Shown piece by piece: positions 25,501-39,100 of a DNA stretch of 64,000 nucleotides. Numbering within the stretch: the stretch's first letter is position 1; each line of letters starts with the position of its first letter. A model generated the notes under the pieces. The model was not told where the DNA came from, made no database searches, and was given only the letters and a program-made list of their open reading frames with translations. The DNA is from Hymenolepis diminuta. Its lineage: Eukaryota; Platyhelminthes; Cestoda; Cyclophyllidea; Hymenolepididae. The stretch is taken from assembly GCA_900708905.1 (NCBI GenBank), contig CAADRB010000007.1:1910105-1974104 (forward strand). Direction: 5' to 3'. The translations under genes and the position numbers were made by a program.

Positions 25501-28500
25501 TGATAGGACTCAGCAGAATTTAAAGTTACGATTTAAATATCACCACTAATGAATAGAGGAATTAGTCATGGTTCTAAAACCCGTTTTACAAAGGGAACAA
25601 CCAACTAATGGTTAATTAACAAACAAATGGCCTGAGCAAATTTTCTCTATTGCCCAGACAAGCATGGAACTAGTAGCTTACCTATACCTATTTGAGATCT
25701 TTGTGTATATTTGTTACTGAACTTAAATCTAATGTGTATTCACTTGAAATACTTAAGTAAAAAAATTTTCATCAATTGTTTTTGTCGTCTGATTTACTGT
25801 TTCTAGAAAGCTTGGGAATATTCGAAACAGATATTAATCTCCAAGATCTTATCGCAATTCATACGTCCGCACATGAACCAAAACTACTGTGGAGACTGGA
25901 GCGATCGTCAAACGAACCTTCTCCCCTTCCCTTTTAAACTCCTAAAAAATCGTCTTTACCCTCTCAGTTGGAAATCAACTGTCTTTAGATATTTCAACTA
26001 CCTTTACAAACTCTTTACTAACATATGGCTAGACATCTTCCCTCTCTTTCAGTTTGCATCTAACATCTACTCGATTCCCTTCTCTCCAATTCCTACAGTC
26101 AAATTCTTGAACCGGTTCCTCCTACCTTCTGTACTTGTAGCCCTTCCTTTCTATCTCTTTACTAAATATTTCGCCTTCTTCGTACTCTTTGTAGTTTTAT
26201 AATTAGTGATCCCAATGTTTAGTCCATTATAGATGAATATCTAAGCAGGTATGCATGTTTGAAAAATCAGAGATTATAGGTTCGATACTTACCGGTCCAC
26301 GTCCGGTGACTAGAATGACAGATCACTCTGACTCAATTTTATTAGAAGAGCAGAAAGTTTTCATTAAGTCCAGGAAAAATGTTAGGTAACGTTTTCTTTC
26401 AGTAGTCTTAGAAACTCGGTGATTTAGTATCGACTTGTACATGTGTATGGGCTAATGCAATATGATCAATAAATGTACTAGTTTCTCAAGATTAAACTCA
26501 TCCTACTTACTGGTCAGTTGTTGACAAGCACACTTGGTCTTATCACGACAGTTGTCCGTACAATCACAGCACACCATGAATCCCGGATCGTCATTAATTT
26601 TAACATTTCCAAAGGGCATCCTCTGGGTGATATACTCCATATACGGCGGAGCATCATTATCCAGACTGTTTACACACGGAACCGGTACATTCTCCTTCTT
26701 GTAGGACAAGTCGGCGATTTGTATGAAGGCTTTTTCACACCGATACTCCTCATCAATCCGCACCTCCTTGTCAAATGCAAAGAGGTCAGGAGTCAACTGA
26801 CTATCAGTCTGGTAGAGAAAGTGTTCTAGCTCCGAAAGACTTCGAATTTGGCGTCCACAGGGAGCCATATAGGCGATGACGTCCCGAAACGGAGCAGCTG
26901 GAGTGGCTTTCAAGTAGATTCGTGTCCAACCTGCACGCAAAGGGATTTCCAGAGGGTTTATGCCCTTGTAATTCAGAGGGTTCTCGGATAGATACCCTGG
27001 GGAAGGGTCGTCCAAATACGCCAAAGTTCGAGGACATCTTCTGGAGCACTTGTGGTCAACTATATTGGGAAGGAGCATGAATCAAACGTTTCATTATGGA
27101 GGACAATATCAACTAATTGCTCTTTGGCTATAGAAAGAGATGATGGTAACCATGATATACAAAGGTATATATTCTCAGCAATTTTAGCTCGAAATGGAAT
27201 TGTGGAGCTGATACATATAACTATCTTTAGCATTTAACCTGATTATTATGATTAAAATAAATTTAGATGGCGAAACTTAAATATAATTCCATTCCTCGAA
27301 TTATTAAATATCAAAAAAACCGAAATATGTTCGTAAAAGAGAAATTGTGTCATCGGCTCAGTGTAAATGAAAGCGAGATAAGAAGGCACTGGTGGATCGA
27401 TTCACCCCAAACCCAAAGATGATCAGCCAAATGGTTGACTCCTTTTCCCAGTAGATGGGTCTACAAGAACCATATGAAAAGAGAATGACTACAAGGTCAC
27501 ACGAAAGCATGTCCTCTAGATTTTCCGTGCCATAAGCAAGATGCTGAAAAAAAAGGAAAAGTTTGAAGGAATTTCAGTTTGAGAGGAAAATCAGTTGACC
27601 TAATGAATATGAAGATCAGCTGAAGTATGATTTTCCAAATTCGCCAACTCGCATTTCTACCTCCTAGATACTCCGTCTTAAAAGTAATTATGAACTTTTA
27701 CCCTTCCATGGAAAATAAAAAAATAAAATTATTATTGTTGGTACCATAGGGTTTAATCTGCATTGAATCCCTGAATGATGCTAAGTAGGGTTCAATAACT
27801 CCCACCATTAGAGCCTCCCGCATGGACGGTTTCACGTAAGGCTCCGTTGAAGTACTTGGTTGATGGGTTCTAGAAATCGATGTGGGAGCAGCTCCCGCTG
27901 CAGTTGATCGGCGACCTGTGAAACGGCGTCGAGCACCTTTGAAGAAAGGGAAAAAGCAGATTAATTAACAATTATCACGCATCCATAATCTTCGTCAGAT
28001 TAAAAACACCAATCATCTACTTCCCGAAAGACTATTCAGATGTGCAGATAATTATAAAGGGGATTATCGTATAACGATGAATACAAATACCTTTTTTGTT
28101 GGATATATAAAATCGCATAAAAGACGAGATAATTTCATTCTCAAGTCCTAACATCAAAATTAATATACCTTCGAAGTACTCATTGAATCAATTCAAATCA
28201 GTTTAAATTAATCAGAGTCTACATTGAATACAACTCAGTTGAGACTTAGTCAAAATTATGCTGTTATTATCAACAGAGGAACAAACATCTCGCTAGTTTT
28301 ACCAGTTAATGGCTCTGTAACATTAAATATGGAAGTGGCACCACCACCCATTTCTTACAGATAGGTCAATTCTGGTGTACATTTTCATCTGGGATCGGAC
28401 GAATTTGAATTAGGTTGTGAAATGGGGAATTACGAAATTGCAAATGAGCGCACATCTTCGCTCATGAAAATCAATACTTGCTGAAATCTTCCCTCATTTG

Positions 28501-31500
28501 CCTTGAAAACAAAGTTTCAACCGAATGCCTTCGCAAATACGAGGGAATTCCTATGGACAGAAGCCCTAAGCACAACAGGAACCATGTAGAAGTTTGATTT
28601 TCTCCTGCCCTCAGTGCCCCAATCCCAAATTGTATCTTAAATATGATTTTTTTTCCAAATGAATCTTTTTTGTCAAATAACGGGCGGTTGAGTAAATCCC
28701 TTTTAAGAGATGTTCAGACGTCTAAATGCACAAGAAACTGTTATTGCTATCAACACACCATGACACTTCAGTGCAAAGATGGCGAAATTCATGCACAGAT
28801 CAACGTAAAGACTTTCAGGTATAGTCACGTAAAACTCGAGGTCCGAGATTCTGTAATTAAGTCCCGGAAGTTTTAAAAAATGTTTAAATAAAATTAAAAT
28901 TTCAAATTAAAAAAAAACTTTGAAATAAAATATGCTCATTTATAAAAAGACAGATTAATAATATAAACTCTGTGTCTGATTATTAGTTAAGCGGTCTTTT
29001 TATATAGCAATGATTCCAGTTACCCATTCACGTTTTCCATGCTTCTCTCAAGCAGATTCTACTATTACTAAGGGCGTCCAGGATGTAATCGAACAGTGGA
29101 TTAACTTTAAAAATGAATGGACATTATCAGACATGTATGGGAGATTCCTGTCTAGAAACGCGATTCAACAGAAGAAAGAGGAGCTTACTGGTTAATTTTG
29201 AAGGCGTCGTGTCATCCGGTGGAGACTCACGCGGTTCCTAATAGGGGAAAAAAGGCGAAGTCATGGCAGAAATCAAACAATTTTATTTGTGAAAGATATG
29301 CAAACACAGGAAAACAGAAGGACCGCAAAAGGTTAACTTTGGATTCTGATTTCCATTTGCATTTGAGGTTGATTGACTAGGAATTGAGTTAATATGAACC
29401 TTACCATTTTGATATTATTCTCATCAATTAGCGGCTGTCGTTAACACTAGTTATCGTCCTTTTCAATAAAACACTGTTCTGAAAGTTGGTAATAAAATTG
29501 TAATACACAAAGAGACATTAAATCCTTGTAGGTTTAAATATGCCAAGCTATTGACACATTATGAAACTATCAGAAATAAGTTTTTCGGGTGTAAAGATGA
29601 TGGATCGATACGGAAGTGCTTGCTCGGATAGATGCAAACACCATCAAAAAGCAACATGACATGTTCAATAATGAAGTCCCGAGAAGTTTAAGAATCCACG
29701 GCGAAAAACATTTTCTTTAAAACAGAAAGCAACTTCTCAATCACCGATAGGTTTCAATTTCGTGACTTCAAAGTTGTTATCATTACGCCAACCCAACGTT
29801 TTGATATTAAACTCAAGCCAACAAGAGAGTCAAAATACAAGGAGAGAAAAGCTTTAATGGTAATAGCTCACGTCATTGAAAATTATTGGTCCCAAACGCT
29901 CTGACCCTCGATAAATCCACTCCAAGTTGCCACTGGGGTATTCCAGCATAACCAAACTACTATCGACTTTAACAACTTTCGCTTGCAACCAATTGCCATT
30001 CAATTGTGTACGAATCACTTGATCAACATTCAGCTTGAGCATTTGACGCTGCAAAAAAAAAATGAGTAAGAGGATTTTTAATAAAAGGGCAAACAAAATT
30101 TTAAACAGAAAACTAACCTTTGGAAAATCATGCAAATATTTTTTCATAAATTCCTGGAAGTCCCTATTCACAGCTTGCCAGTTTTCTTTAGCTATAAAAA
30201 GCGACATAAATTGTTTCGGAGAGATTAGGCAAACTTACATTGATTAAACATCCTGAAAACACAATCTGGCTGGGCATAGTAGGCATAACCATCGTCAAAG
30301 AAGATCAAGTATCGATATTCGTTGTCCAATTTTGGCGGTTCACCGATGGTTCCGGAGTAGTAGTCAGACACCCCATGCGGGTCGATATATCGAGCTTAAA
30401 GATGATGGAAAAAGTCAGAGAAAAATCGATCTGATCCTTACCAACAACACGAGCCCCAACTGGATACCGTTGGGTTAAATCTTCAGATGATAAACCAAGA
30501 GCTAGCCGAGAAGGATCAACAGTCTCTCGAAAATCGTTATCAGCTGACACCAAGTATCGAAGAGAACTTGAAACTGGCCTTGAGTCGGAACGTTGACGTT
30601 CTGTTGATGGAATTCTTACGCCCCCATTAGTGGAAGCATGTCGATTCAAATCGATTAAAGAAAGGGGTTCATCTCTTTCAATGACACTTTCGACAACACC
30701 CTTAATCCAGATGTTATTGTCAGTGAGGATAAAGACTGGCTCACCGTTATATCCCCGACTAATCAAAAGAAAAGTAATTAACAAAGGAAACTAACATTCC
30801 AAGAAGTAATTCAGTAGGTCTTATCTGACGCCAAAATTTACTGATTAAAGACGATGGATTGGTCACAAGTCTGAAAAAAGAAATTCGAATCCATCAAAAA
30901 TGCAGTAAAGTAACAAATTATTAAATCATATAAACAATAACTCACTCTTCTTCTAATAAACTTTCTGGTGTTTCAATTTCAATAGGTTCAACATCAACCA
31001 GATTTTCAACTTTAAATTCAATCCGACCAAAGATTCTAAAAGTATGCAACGCAACAGTACTACTTACGAGGTCTGAAGATCAATGAGTTGATTTGTCAGA
31101 GAGTTTAACTGATTGGTAAGAGCTGTCTGTTTCTCTAATAAAGCTACTTTTTCCTCATGAAGTTGCTTTAAGCGATCCCCCAAACCAAGATTTTTAACTA
31201 TATCTGAAAGCTCTCTTATTAATCCAATTTCTTCCAGCACTGTACCGACCCGATCATTTACAATATTGAAGCGTGTCTCATGATCAGTCACTAGGCGAAT
31301 TATAAAATCGGAAAACTTGAAACATACCCATCGACAACTCAACAGAATATTTTTGTAGAACATAAGATATCACATTTTCATATACGTTATCTTGCTCGAG
31401 AGTATCTAAGGCAACCTGAGTTATCTTTTTGGCCGCATCCGGTACAATCATTCTAAGGAGACCAATCAAACTAATGCAACCGGTTTTATCGAAGGTATTT

Positions 31501-33743
31501 ATAACAAATTTCTAAAATAAAGGAGACTAATAACAGGCTGCTTTGTAATTTCATGGTTCGAAATTTAAAAAAAAATTTTAAGGTTTTTTATGCTCTAGTG
31601 GAATTTGAATAGGCTGTTTGATTGCAATCTTAAACTAATTCACACTGTCTTCGTTGAGTTACAAATGCATTTAAAAATACAGTTTCATTAAAGCTGTAAC
31701 AGATTGTATGATTTCCACTAAATGTATAGAAAGGATCCCCACTTTGCGACTTATTCCTCGTACAGAATACATCTTTTCATCATGATACTTGAACTAAATT
31801 TGGAAGTATATATATATATTTAATTTTTCGCCAAGAGCTTAGTTGCTACAGTGTACTTGAACAATACTATTATCGTCCTCCCATGCTTATTTAAATATTG
31901 CTCACCATTCCAACTAGCTGACCTGCTACCAACATCACATTATTATCACAGCATTATTACATTCTTACCTATATTAATAACTACTATTTATTCCATATAA
32001 TCCATTCAAATAGCAGAAGACCTGGAAATGTCATTGGTGTTAGGAGTTCACATTGTATCTACTAGCAGAATTGTACGGATTTCTCCTAAATCGGTAAATG
32101 TTATGTGCCATATTTACTCATTTTAAAGTTTTGTTTGCAAATCTTAAGATTTGAGATTTGATTAAGAGTTGTTTAAATGTATTTATTTATAACTTTACAT
32201 GGTGTGCCGTATGGGACATGTTGTAGCAAGTTATCTAAACGGCTCTATATTTCTGGCTGAGCTATTACCTTTTTAACTTCCTACGACCTTCGCCACACAT
32301 CAAGATGAAGGTAAAGGAGATCACCTATTGAAAAGCTTTATCAAGTTTAACGAGAATGGCGTGTGAAAGCAAAGTTGCCGGAGGTTGTTACGAGTCTACA
32401 AGGGAGGGTTTGCATAGTTTGGAACTGAAGGTAAACAAATTTGTCAGGCGATGGCAAACACTTGACCAGTTAGGACACATCGATATATTAATTGGTTTCG
32501 TCTTGACCTCTGGCTTAGTTTTCCCATTTTCATTAGATTACCCATTAGATTATAACTTAATTTAACGATGAAACAATTAAACTATCATCACTTAATTCAA
32601 TTTAATATGCATGTTGTTTTCCATTTAATAAAATTTTAATTTAATTATGGGCATATATTCAAAAATTTTAATGATATGTAAATGAAGTATTTTTTGTTAT
32701 AACATAATTTATTAACTCCACGATGTCAGACATTAAATCGTAAATTTATAAAAAATTTTATATATGCAACTTAAATATGTTGTTTCCAAAGTTTTCATTT
32801 TCACTAAGAAGCAATTTTTATATGAATAACACAGTGACGATAATAAAAATATCCCTTATCTTTGTATAAGTAACTATGAAAATTACATCACAAATACCTG
32901 CAATTTACAATGCAAGTCCTAATTCTAACTTCCAGACTTGACATGAAGAAGAAAGATGAGACTGGATGATTGGGATAAAATTAGTTCGACTACAATATAA
33001 AATTTTCTATTCGAAGGGGAAATGCATTGTATTTTATAAATGAATGAGGTCAAGAAAACATTAAAATGACTCTTTAATGCAATTTGAATGGAGCCGAATT
33101 TCAGCAATATGTCAAGTCATTATTGTCTTTAGAATAATTCGGAGTTGTCCAAAAGAATCACTCCAATTTATCGAATAAAATTAAGAGCTCATATTCAAAT
33201 ACTGCTTCATGCCACCTCAATCATGGCCATAAGTCGATATCTCAGCATGGTGATTTGCTTCTGTTTAAGTTTCCAGCTGTACATATGAACCACTTTTGGG
33301 GGATATGATTGCTGAAGCTATCGACCCGAGTCACTGGCCGTAAATTAGACTGGATAAAGTGCATCAATTTTTAAAGATAGGATATGGTAGTTAACTTGAT
33401 TATCTGGCCAGAAAAATGTGATATCTAGGTAAATTTAATTGTAAATAGACTTGGTTTCTGTCCAGAAGATTGTAAAACTAAAGTATTATCGTGATCAAAG
33501 GGCATTCAGTTTATCCTATTGATATCCGCAGAGGAGAACGAATGTAATAAAATTTCTTCAATGCCAGATAAATAAACTATGAATAATCACGATCTTTTAT
33601 AACGAAATGCAAATACAAACACTACATTTAGTTTCACTTCTTACAAATGTTTATGCATTCTACGCTAGATCAGGAAACATTTTCAAGGTTAGTTGGTCGT
33701 TTATGCTAACCTGTAACAACACCGCGCTGTACGCAGTTTCCAT
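19566..33743 (-). CDS. SETDB1: SETDB1/eggless-type histone H3K9 methyltransferase
   Basis: It methylates histone H3 lysine 9 using S-adenosylmethionine, for heterochromatin and transposon silencing in the nucleus. Exons (minus): 33711-33743, 31328-31511, 31068-31290, 30946-31035, 30796-30870, 30442-30758, 30239-30394, 30118-30191, 29872-30048, 29189-29237, 27745-27936, 26511-27059, 24263-24458, 24093-24186, 22617-23145, 22441-22540, 20997-21107, 20243-20274, 19763-20075, 19566-19683 (TAG). All 19 junction phases agree, giving 1,203 residues, near the human ~1,290. Order: coiled coil (~95-145), Tudor region (~180-440), MBD (~550-620), pre-SET (~640-770), SET first half (~772-830), insert (~830-1118), SET second half with NHSC (~1135), post-SET. 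The start exon reads [17 protein letters not shown] and is chosen for phase; it is the least certain exon, together with 29189-29237, 20997-21107 and 20243-20274. Confidence 0.93.
22144..22207 (+). CDS. exon-like segment on the opposite strand of a SETDB1 intron
   Basis: A 64 bp plus segment lies between TTTATTTAG and G/GTAATT and is open as [20 protein letters not shown]. It lies in the SETDB1 intron 21108-22440. No partner exon was found, so it may be chance or part of a nested gene. Confidence 0.2.
22617..24458 (-). CDS. SETDB1: SETDB1 exons 13-15: pre-SET end, SET first half, insert
   Basis: Exon 13 completes the pre-SET zinc cluster ([19 protein letters not shown], then [11 protein letters not shown]). 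Exon 14 carries the cofactor-binding start of SET ([20 protein letters not shown]). Exon 15 starts [20 protein letters not shown], the last conserved part before the bifurcation, and then becomes a low-complexity acidic and Ser/Thr-rich insert ([20 protein letters not shown]). Confidence 0.92.
26511..27936 (-). CDS. SETDB1: SETDB1 exons 11-12: MBD and start of pre-SET
   Basis: Exon 11 is a basic/Ser-Thr linker ending [20 protein letters not shown]. Exon 12 (549 bp) begins DHKCSRRC, carries the methyl-CpG-binding-type domain ([39 protein letters not shown]) and ends with the first pre-SET zinc cysteines ([20 protein letters not shown]). As in other SETDB proteins this domain probably contributes to protein or DNA contact; CpG methylation is poorly established in flatworms, so a methyl-reader role is not implied. 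Confidence 0.93.
28745..28875 (+). repeat. dispersed repeat R3, copy a
   Basis: It shares the blocks GTGCAAAGATGG, ATGCACAGATCAACG and AAGTCCCGGAAGTTTTA with copies at 29560-29695, 34780-34925, 53935-54085 and (minus) 39975-40065. It lies in a SETDB1 intron. Confidence 0.4.
29560..29695 (+). repeat. dispersed repeat R3, copy b
   Basis: It contains TTTTTCGGGTGTAAAGATGA, CGGAAGTGCTTGCTCGGATA and GAAGTCCCGAGAAGTTTAAG. It lies in a SETDB1 intron. Confidence 0.4.
29872..31035 (-). CDS. SETDB1: SETDB1 exons 4-9: triple Tudor region
   Basis: Six consecutive exons in phase. Signature stretches of the SETDB1 Tudor repeats are present: [59 protein letters not shown], and in the last exon [18 protein letters not shown] then [14 protein letters not shown]. 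In the family this module reads methylated/acetylated histone H3 tails. The conserved FFDDGYA and WIYRGS motifs are intact. The stretch between ~30450 and ~30680 ([12 protein letters not shown]..) is a Ser/Arg-rich linker. Confidence 0.93.
31512..33710 (-). other. SETDB1: first intron of SETDB1
   Basis: About 2.2 kb of AT-rich intron with a short (TA)n run near 31807-31820. No further exon was recognised. Confidence 0.45.
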
Positions 33744-34159
33744 TAAGTCCACTTGGTTATTTTATTGTTAGAATTATCTAATTGAGTGGATTTATTTCTG
33801 TTATTTGTTCAAAGGTAATTAACCTAAAACGTGATACTGTTGGTTATCTGTATTGTAATTTGTTTTAAAGTTAATAAAAATGATAAGTGATTTTGTTGTA
33901 TGAAATATATTACGACAAAGCAAAACATCCGTCACATAATTTTGATCAATAGTTGATTTTTTAACCAAAGGTGACGTTGGTTCTTTTTAACATCGTTCAA
34001 GACAAATATAATAGGAGACTTTCATTTTCCAGTATGTAAGAGACTAGTGATTAAGTTGTCTAATTTTTGCTGTAGTCCAATAGTCTATTTTTATTTTGAT
34101 GTTTTAGTGGCCAACGTGACGTTTTTTATCATACTTAATGTTTTATAATTTCCTTTAGG
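33744..34159. promoter_or_regulatory. candidate divergent promoter region
   Basis: This 0.4 kb interval separates the SETDB1 start codon (minus) from an exon-like plus segment at 34160-34202. The layout suggests a shared divergent promoter. No strong TATA or CCAAT box stands out. Confidence 0.3.
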
Positions 34160-34202
34160 TGAACCTCTATTGTTTCGTTCCTTCATGATATGGCAACGTC
34201 AA
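34160..34202 (+). other. possible 5' exon of the plus-strand gene
   Basis: A segment between TTTCCTTTAG and a perfect A/GTAAGT donor contains ATGATATGGCAACGTCA, with two possible starts (MIWQRQ, phase 0; MATS, phase 1). Neither phase fits the acceptor-like site at 36187, which needs phase 2, so if it joins the downstream gene it is probably untranslated. Confidence 0.3.
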
Positions 34203-36000
34203 GTAAGTCACATAATTTATTCTTTTCTAGTCAACTCTTCCTTTGTACATGTTAGTAGCATGTTTATTGTTTAATTATATAAAGGTTATTTGTTGCTGGT
34301 TTATGTTCTAATACATCCCAATTTCACAGAAATAAGAGAAGGAGGAAATCCGTATTTAGTTATGGTGTGAAAGTTATGAACAATCCTTGATATGTCCCAA
34401 CAGCTGTTTCTGTTATTTTATTTCCACGGACAACAAAGAATTTTGCTTGTTCAGGCAATGTTTTCTGACACCGTTTGCACTTTGCAAAAATAATCAGTCG
34501 AAGCCTAGATTTGTTCTCTACGTTATTTAACGAAAAAGAAGATATTTATTGCGCTGTTATACATTGAATATCTGTTTAATCCTAAAGAATACGCAATGTT
34601 GCTTTTTGTGAGATTTTAAATTAAATATTTCATATTTAATTTGCAATTATTAATGATAAAAAGCCCTTTTATTAAGTAAATCGTTCGCTTAAATCTCATT
34701 ATATTACAGAGCCCTTATATGACCATTTAACTTATTTTACATGCTGATTAAAGATATCTAAACGTTCATGAATATGCCCTATGACTTTAAGAAACAGATT
34801 TTTCGGGTATAAAGGTAGTGAAGAATAGTGACAGATGTATACATGCTTAGATTGATTCAATAGTCTGTCAATATGAACTAAGACCACAAGTTCTTCAGAC
34901 CCTAAAATTTTAAAGATCTGCCTGGTTATCAGTTTGATATAAAGTCCTGAAACCAGTTGTTCGAGTCCAAAAATGACAACTGTATATGCTCAAATCAGTA
35001 TAAAACAGATAACACAAGTGAAGGATTATTTGATGGTGTCCCGAGCAGTTTAATAAAATTAACATTTTAAATTTCACTTCATGTTCTGTGTACTATTCTC
35101 ATGCTCCTTTTAAATAAAATGAATTAATTATTAAATAATTTGATCTATTGAATAGGGAGCTGCTTCTCAGTATTCCTGTATAATAATTTTTAATTTTTGA
35201 GGTGTTAACTCATCAACACGAAATCGAATATTTCGGATTCAATGCTTTACAAAAGCTTGATTTTTTATTTAGACAAGTATTCTAATAAACAAGAAATCTC
35301 AAAATCTGTTCAAGCTGTCATGCTCACGAACTATATTGAATATGAGTTCAATATTTTCGTAAAATACTATTTCGATCTTTTGATATTTACAATTACAGTT
35401 CGGGTTTCATTTCTAGTTGCAAAAGTTTCAAATGTTGGAATACTTTTTCAATTTTTCTAACTATTTGAAATTTCTCTAATCGAGAAATCGCATATTTAAT
35501 TAAACTTTTGGACTAATTTAGCTTTATTCCAATTACATTAGAGAACAATAATGTTTGTTGTAATTTTAGTATGATCAGTGTATTCTTTCTTTGCGTTCCG
35601 GTGTAAAATTGTTGGGATAATATGAATTTAATTTCCGTTTATTGCCCAAAATTGCATTTTTCGCGGATTAAATCCTGTTTGCATAATTAAATTATCTCTA
35701 CATCAATGAAATTATTTGAAATTTTCCCCTCGTTTTGGTCAAATATTTTCCGTCAAATTAGATTAACTATCGTGTTACATCATATTTTCTACAGAAATTA
35801 ATAATCTTAACTGACGAAAAACGTACTAGAGATTTTTGAATTGAAAGTGTATGGAAAAAGTAACAATTTTATAGTTCTAGAATTGTGTAGATTAGATTAA
35901 AAAGAAATGACTTACTGTATGCCACCGATACCATCTCCTATGTCTAAAATCTGAGAGTAAAATCAGATCAGTTGTTACGCCAAGTAGCTATTTGTTCTTC
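34203..36000. other. non-coding stretch
   Basis: AT-rich; holds one copy of dispersed repeat family R3 (34780-34925). Nothing else was recognised. Confidence 0.4.
34780..34925 (+). repeat. dispersed repeat R3, copy c
   Basis: It begins TTTTTCGGGTATAAAGG with the same following order of blocks as copy b. Confidence 0.4.
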
Positions 36001-36019
36001 TTAACCAATAATATTTTCC

Positions 36020-36120
36020 CAATATCTCTCCCCTCCGCTTTTTTTCGGCCAATGGGCGTTGTCCGTAGTGCTGATTGGTTCTTCCCGTGCACGCTCTCCC
36101 GGCACGCCTTAACCTTCATT
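36020..36120 (+). promoter_or_regulatory. GC-richer CCAAT promoter-like patch
   Basis: The patch stands out in GC content and carries GGCCAATGGGCG (CCAAT at 36049-36053) and an inverted CCAAT (GATTGG at 36073-36078), about 80-100 bp before the ATG at 36156. This fits a TATA-less promoter for the following gene. Confidence 0.4.
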
Positions 36121-36155
36121 TTACTGTCCCTTTCATCCCCCATTTACACATCTCC

Positions 36156-39100
36156 ATGTCTTCTTTCAACTGTTTCAAACCTTCCAGTGTTGGAAATATT
36201 CCCCATAGACCCCTAGAGGCTACCTTCCAGACTCCTGAAAGCTCTGATTCAGACAGTGAGGATTATGATAATTCGGCGATCAGAGATCGTATTTCTTCTG
36301 TTGATGATGCTTGTTCTGTGCATAATCGATTTCAGAGTCTCAGGAGTGAATCCCCCCGTCCTGAGCCAAATGTCTTAGTTCGAACTCTCAAAACAGCCTC
36401 TCTTTCGAGTCGGAATAAAGTGAAGTTGAAAAGTTCTAATGGATCCTACCCTTCTCCAATGCTCAGCTGCATGAAGGGTCACTCCCGGAAGAATGAGCTT
36501 CCAGATATTAAACGAAAACTCAAAACCAAACGGGCATATGATATAAAATATGACATTTTTGATCCCGTTGATCTATGCAAGCAGCGCGGATCTGCAAATA
36601 GTAGTAGCTTAAGTTGCCTTGTCAGAAGTCATTCGGATTCAACTTGTCTTGCAGTCAAAGCTGGAAATACTCCGAATGTTAATGCAACAAATGGAGAATG
36701 TCATACATTTGATTCTGGATCCGATTTGCGGAGTGCAAACGGTTCAAATTTTGGCTCTATTCAGCGGAGTTCAGTCTATTCGACCCTTTATCCAAACCCT
36801 CCAACTTCTAGTTTTGGATATATTCCACCGAATTCTTTCACAAATTACGACAACTTTTTCGGAACACCACATATGGCCGGCTATGTAGGCATGATAACAC
36901 CGTCAAGTTATGGTACTCCTAATATGAGTTTAGGGGAGTCTGGATATCAGGGCATGACCTACCATCACCCGTCACCTCAGCTCAGTTCATACCCCTTCAT
37001 TTTTACGTGTCCCCAAGGCCCCTACACACCAGCTCCGGATTTATATCGCCAACAGCAACGACCTTGTTCAATTGAGAGTTGTCCAATCAATGGTTGGTTT
37101 GAATGCCATTGGTTTCCTTCTTTTAATAGTTTAATGGCTTTTTTACTGTTCACAAAAGGATTTCTTTCGCCACTATAAATCATTCGTCTTTAATTAATGA
37201 AAAAAGATCAGGAATTAATTTGGTGACGTGTAGTAATGCTCAAGCGATGCCAATTTGAATACGTCAATAGAGCAATGGATCATTATCTAAGAAAGTAGCA
37301 TTTAAAGCTAGCATGTGAATATGCTAATTGAAAAGTAAGCGTTCACGCTTCAAGGTGACTTTTGAAATGAGAAATCTATTTATCACATTATTCATTGGAT
37401 TGAGAATAATATCAGTTAATGTCCGGATCAATAATAAGGTTGGAATAGGGAGATATATAGCTATCGACATTGCATTTACAGAAAAGATTTCGTCTGATAG
37501 CAGAAAAAGCGCACGTTCAGAATGGTTCAAATTTAAAGGATTGGATGGTGATATTGGTCTCCTTTTCGCAGCTGCAGAGTCTTTGTCTGACATAAGCTGA
37601 GATTTGGCATTAATTAATGTATTTTTTCCCAATAATTTTCAATTTTTGGGAATATCTTGTTGACAAAAGCGATATAAGTAATGGCTTTTGTCATACTGAG
37701 TGATCTCTGCTATATTAAGAAAGTTTTACCTAGTATCGTACGGCTGCTCTTGATTGCTACCATGTATGAATTTATCCAAACGTATTGACTAGTAAGTTTT
37801 GAACATTATATTCATGCACTCACTTGGGAACCTAGAGATTGAAATATGAAAATTGACGTATGAAACATTAGGTCATGATACAGTAAACTATATCCTTTAA
37901 GAAAAGTGAACAGCAGGATGAATTTAGAAATTAAATGATGTCCTTATGGATATTTTTTTGCTTCTACCTAACTCCCTTCTTTACCCTTTATTGGGGTCTT
38001 TTTTCGGCTCTAAGTACTTAGATGCTTTATCGTGATTAAGGTTTGTAATTTCTCGATCTGATGTGGACAGTAATAAAGGGGTAGAAAACCTAATTCAGTA
38101 CAATGCATTACCGCATCCATATCTTCACTATGACGTAAAAGCGGCTAGTTGATACTCCTAGGTTGGCATAATAACTGTATGCTTACTTTATTTTGTTTCT
38201 TATCTCATAGCATTCGTTTTGACATATACACCTTTTCATTTGTTGAGACAGTCGGGAAGTCGTAATTTAGTCTCCTTTTCTCCTACCCACTCCCTTCTCC
38301 TGGAGTGATTTTTCACACCATTTTAAAAGCTTATCACTTAATGTGAGTACACTGAAACAACACAACACGACACGCAAAAGCTACATATATGTAGTTGTAG
38401 ACGCGTTAATTACCTCTACTGCTACCACTACTACCACTTTGCGCCAATTTTAAAGTATTTCGACTCATATAAGTTGGGGAGATTTTCTCTCTACTAAGGA
38501 GATTATGAAAAGAGGGAAGAGTTTTATTCGGATTGAATCGCCTGAGATTTTGACTATAAAGTAATCAATTGTAAAATGAAAGATCCGTATACAGCGCTGC
38601 ATACTGAAATAATAAATTGTCTTATATTTTCATACTTTCGAATTTTAAACGAATGTCAGAGATCACAATTTCGATACTTATCGGGGCATATATCCAATCC
38701 AATCGAATGCGACTTTTACGAAGTTCCCGTTACTGCTGCTCAAAATGTGTTAGAGCTCAATTTTCTTATATGTATCTAATATTAAATAGAATTAACCTAA
38801 ACAATCAATTGACAAATTCATATGTAGGATATGACATTAAACAAATTAAAAGGAAGTAAATTTGAAGAATCTGATCCTGAAGTAATGAGGGTTTCTCTTG
38901 AACTTGTATGCGGATGGGATCCCTTGGCCTTTAAGGCCTTCAAGACTTCAGCTCTTCAATAAAGTAAACCCAGATAGTTTGAGCTTCTAGGATCGTTTTT
39001 TCGAGATTTAATTACTTTTTCGTAATTACGCATCTCAAAAACCAGTTTTAATTTATTTAATTGTGGACGGAAGCGAACATCTATTTTCACTCAGATTTAG

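Noticed and set aside
25873..26202. 109-codon plus open frame inside a SETDB1 intron
   Set aside because: It lies in a pyrimidine-rich stretch, giving Phe/Leu/Ser/Pro by composition alone; no domain.
28643..28876. 77-codon plus frame
   Set aside because: It overlaps repeat R3 and lies antisense in a SETDB1 intron.
36619..36888. 89-codon plus frame overlapping the large-intron gene
   Set aside because: Shadow in a second frame of the first coding exon.
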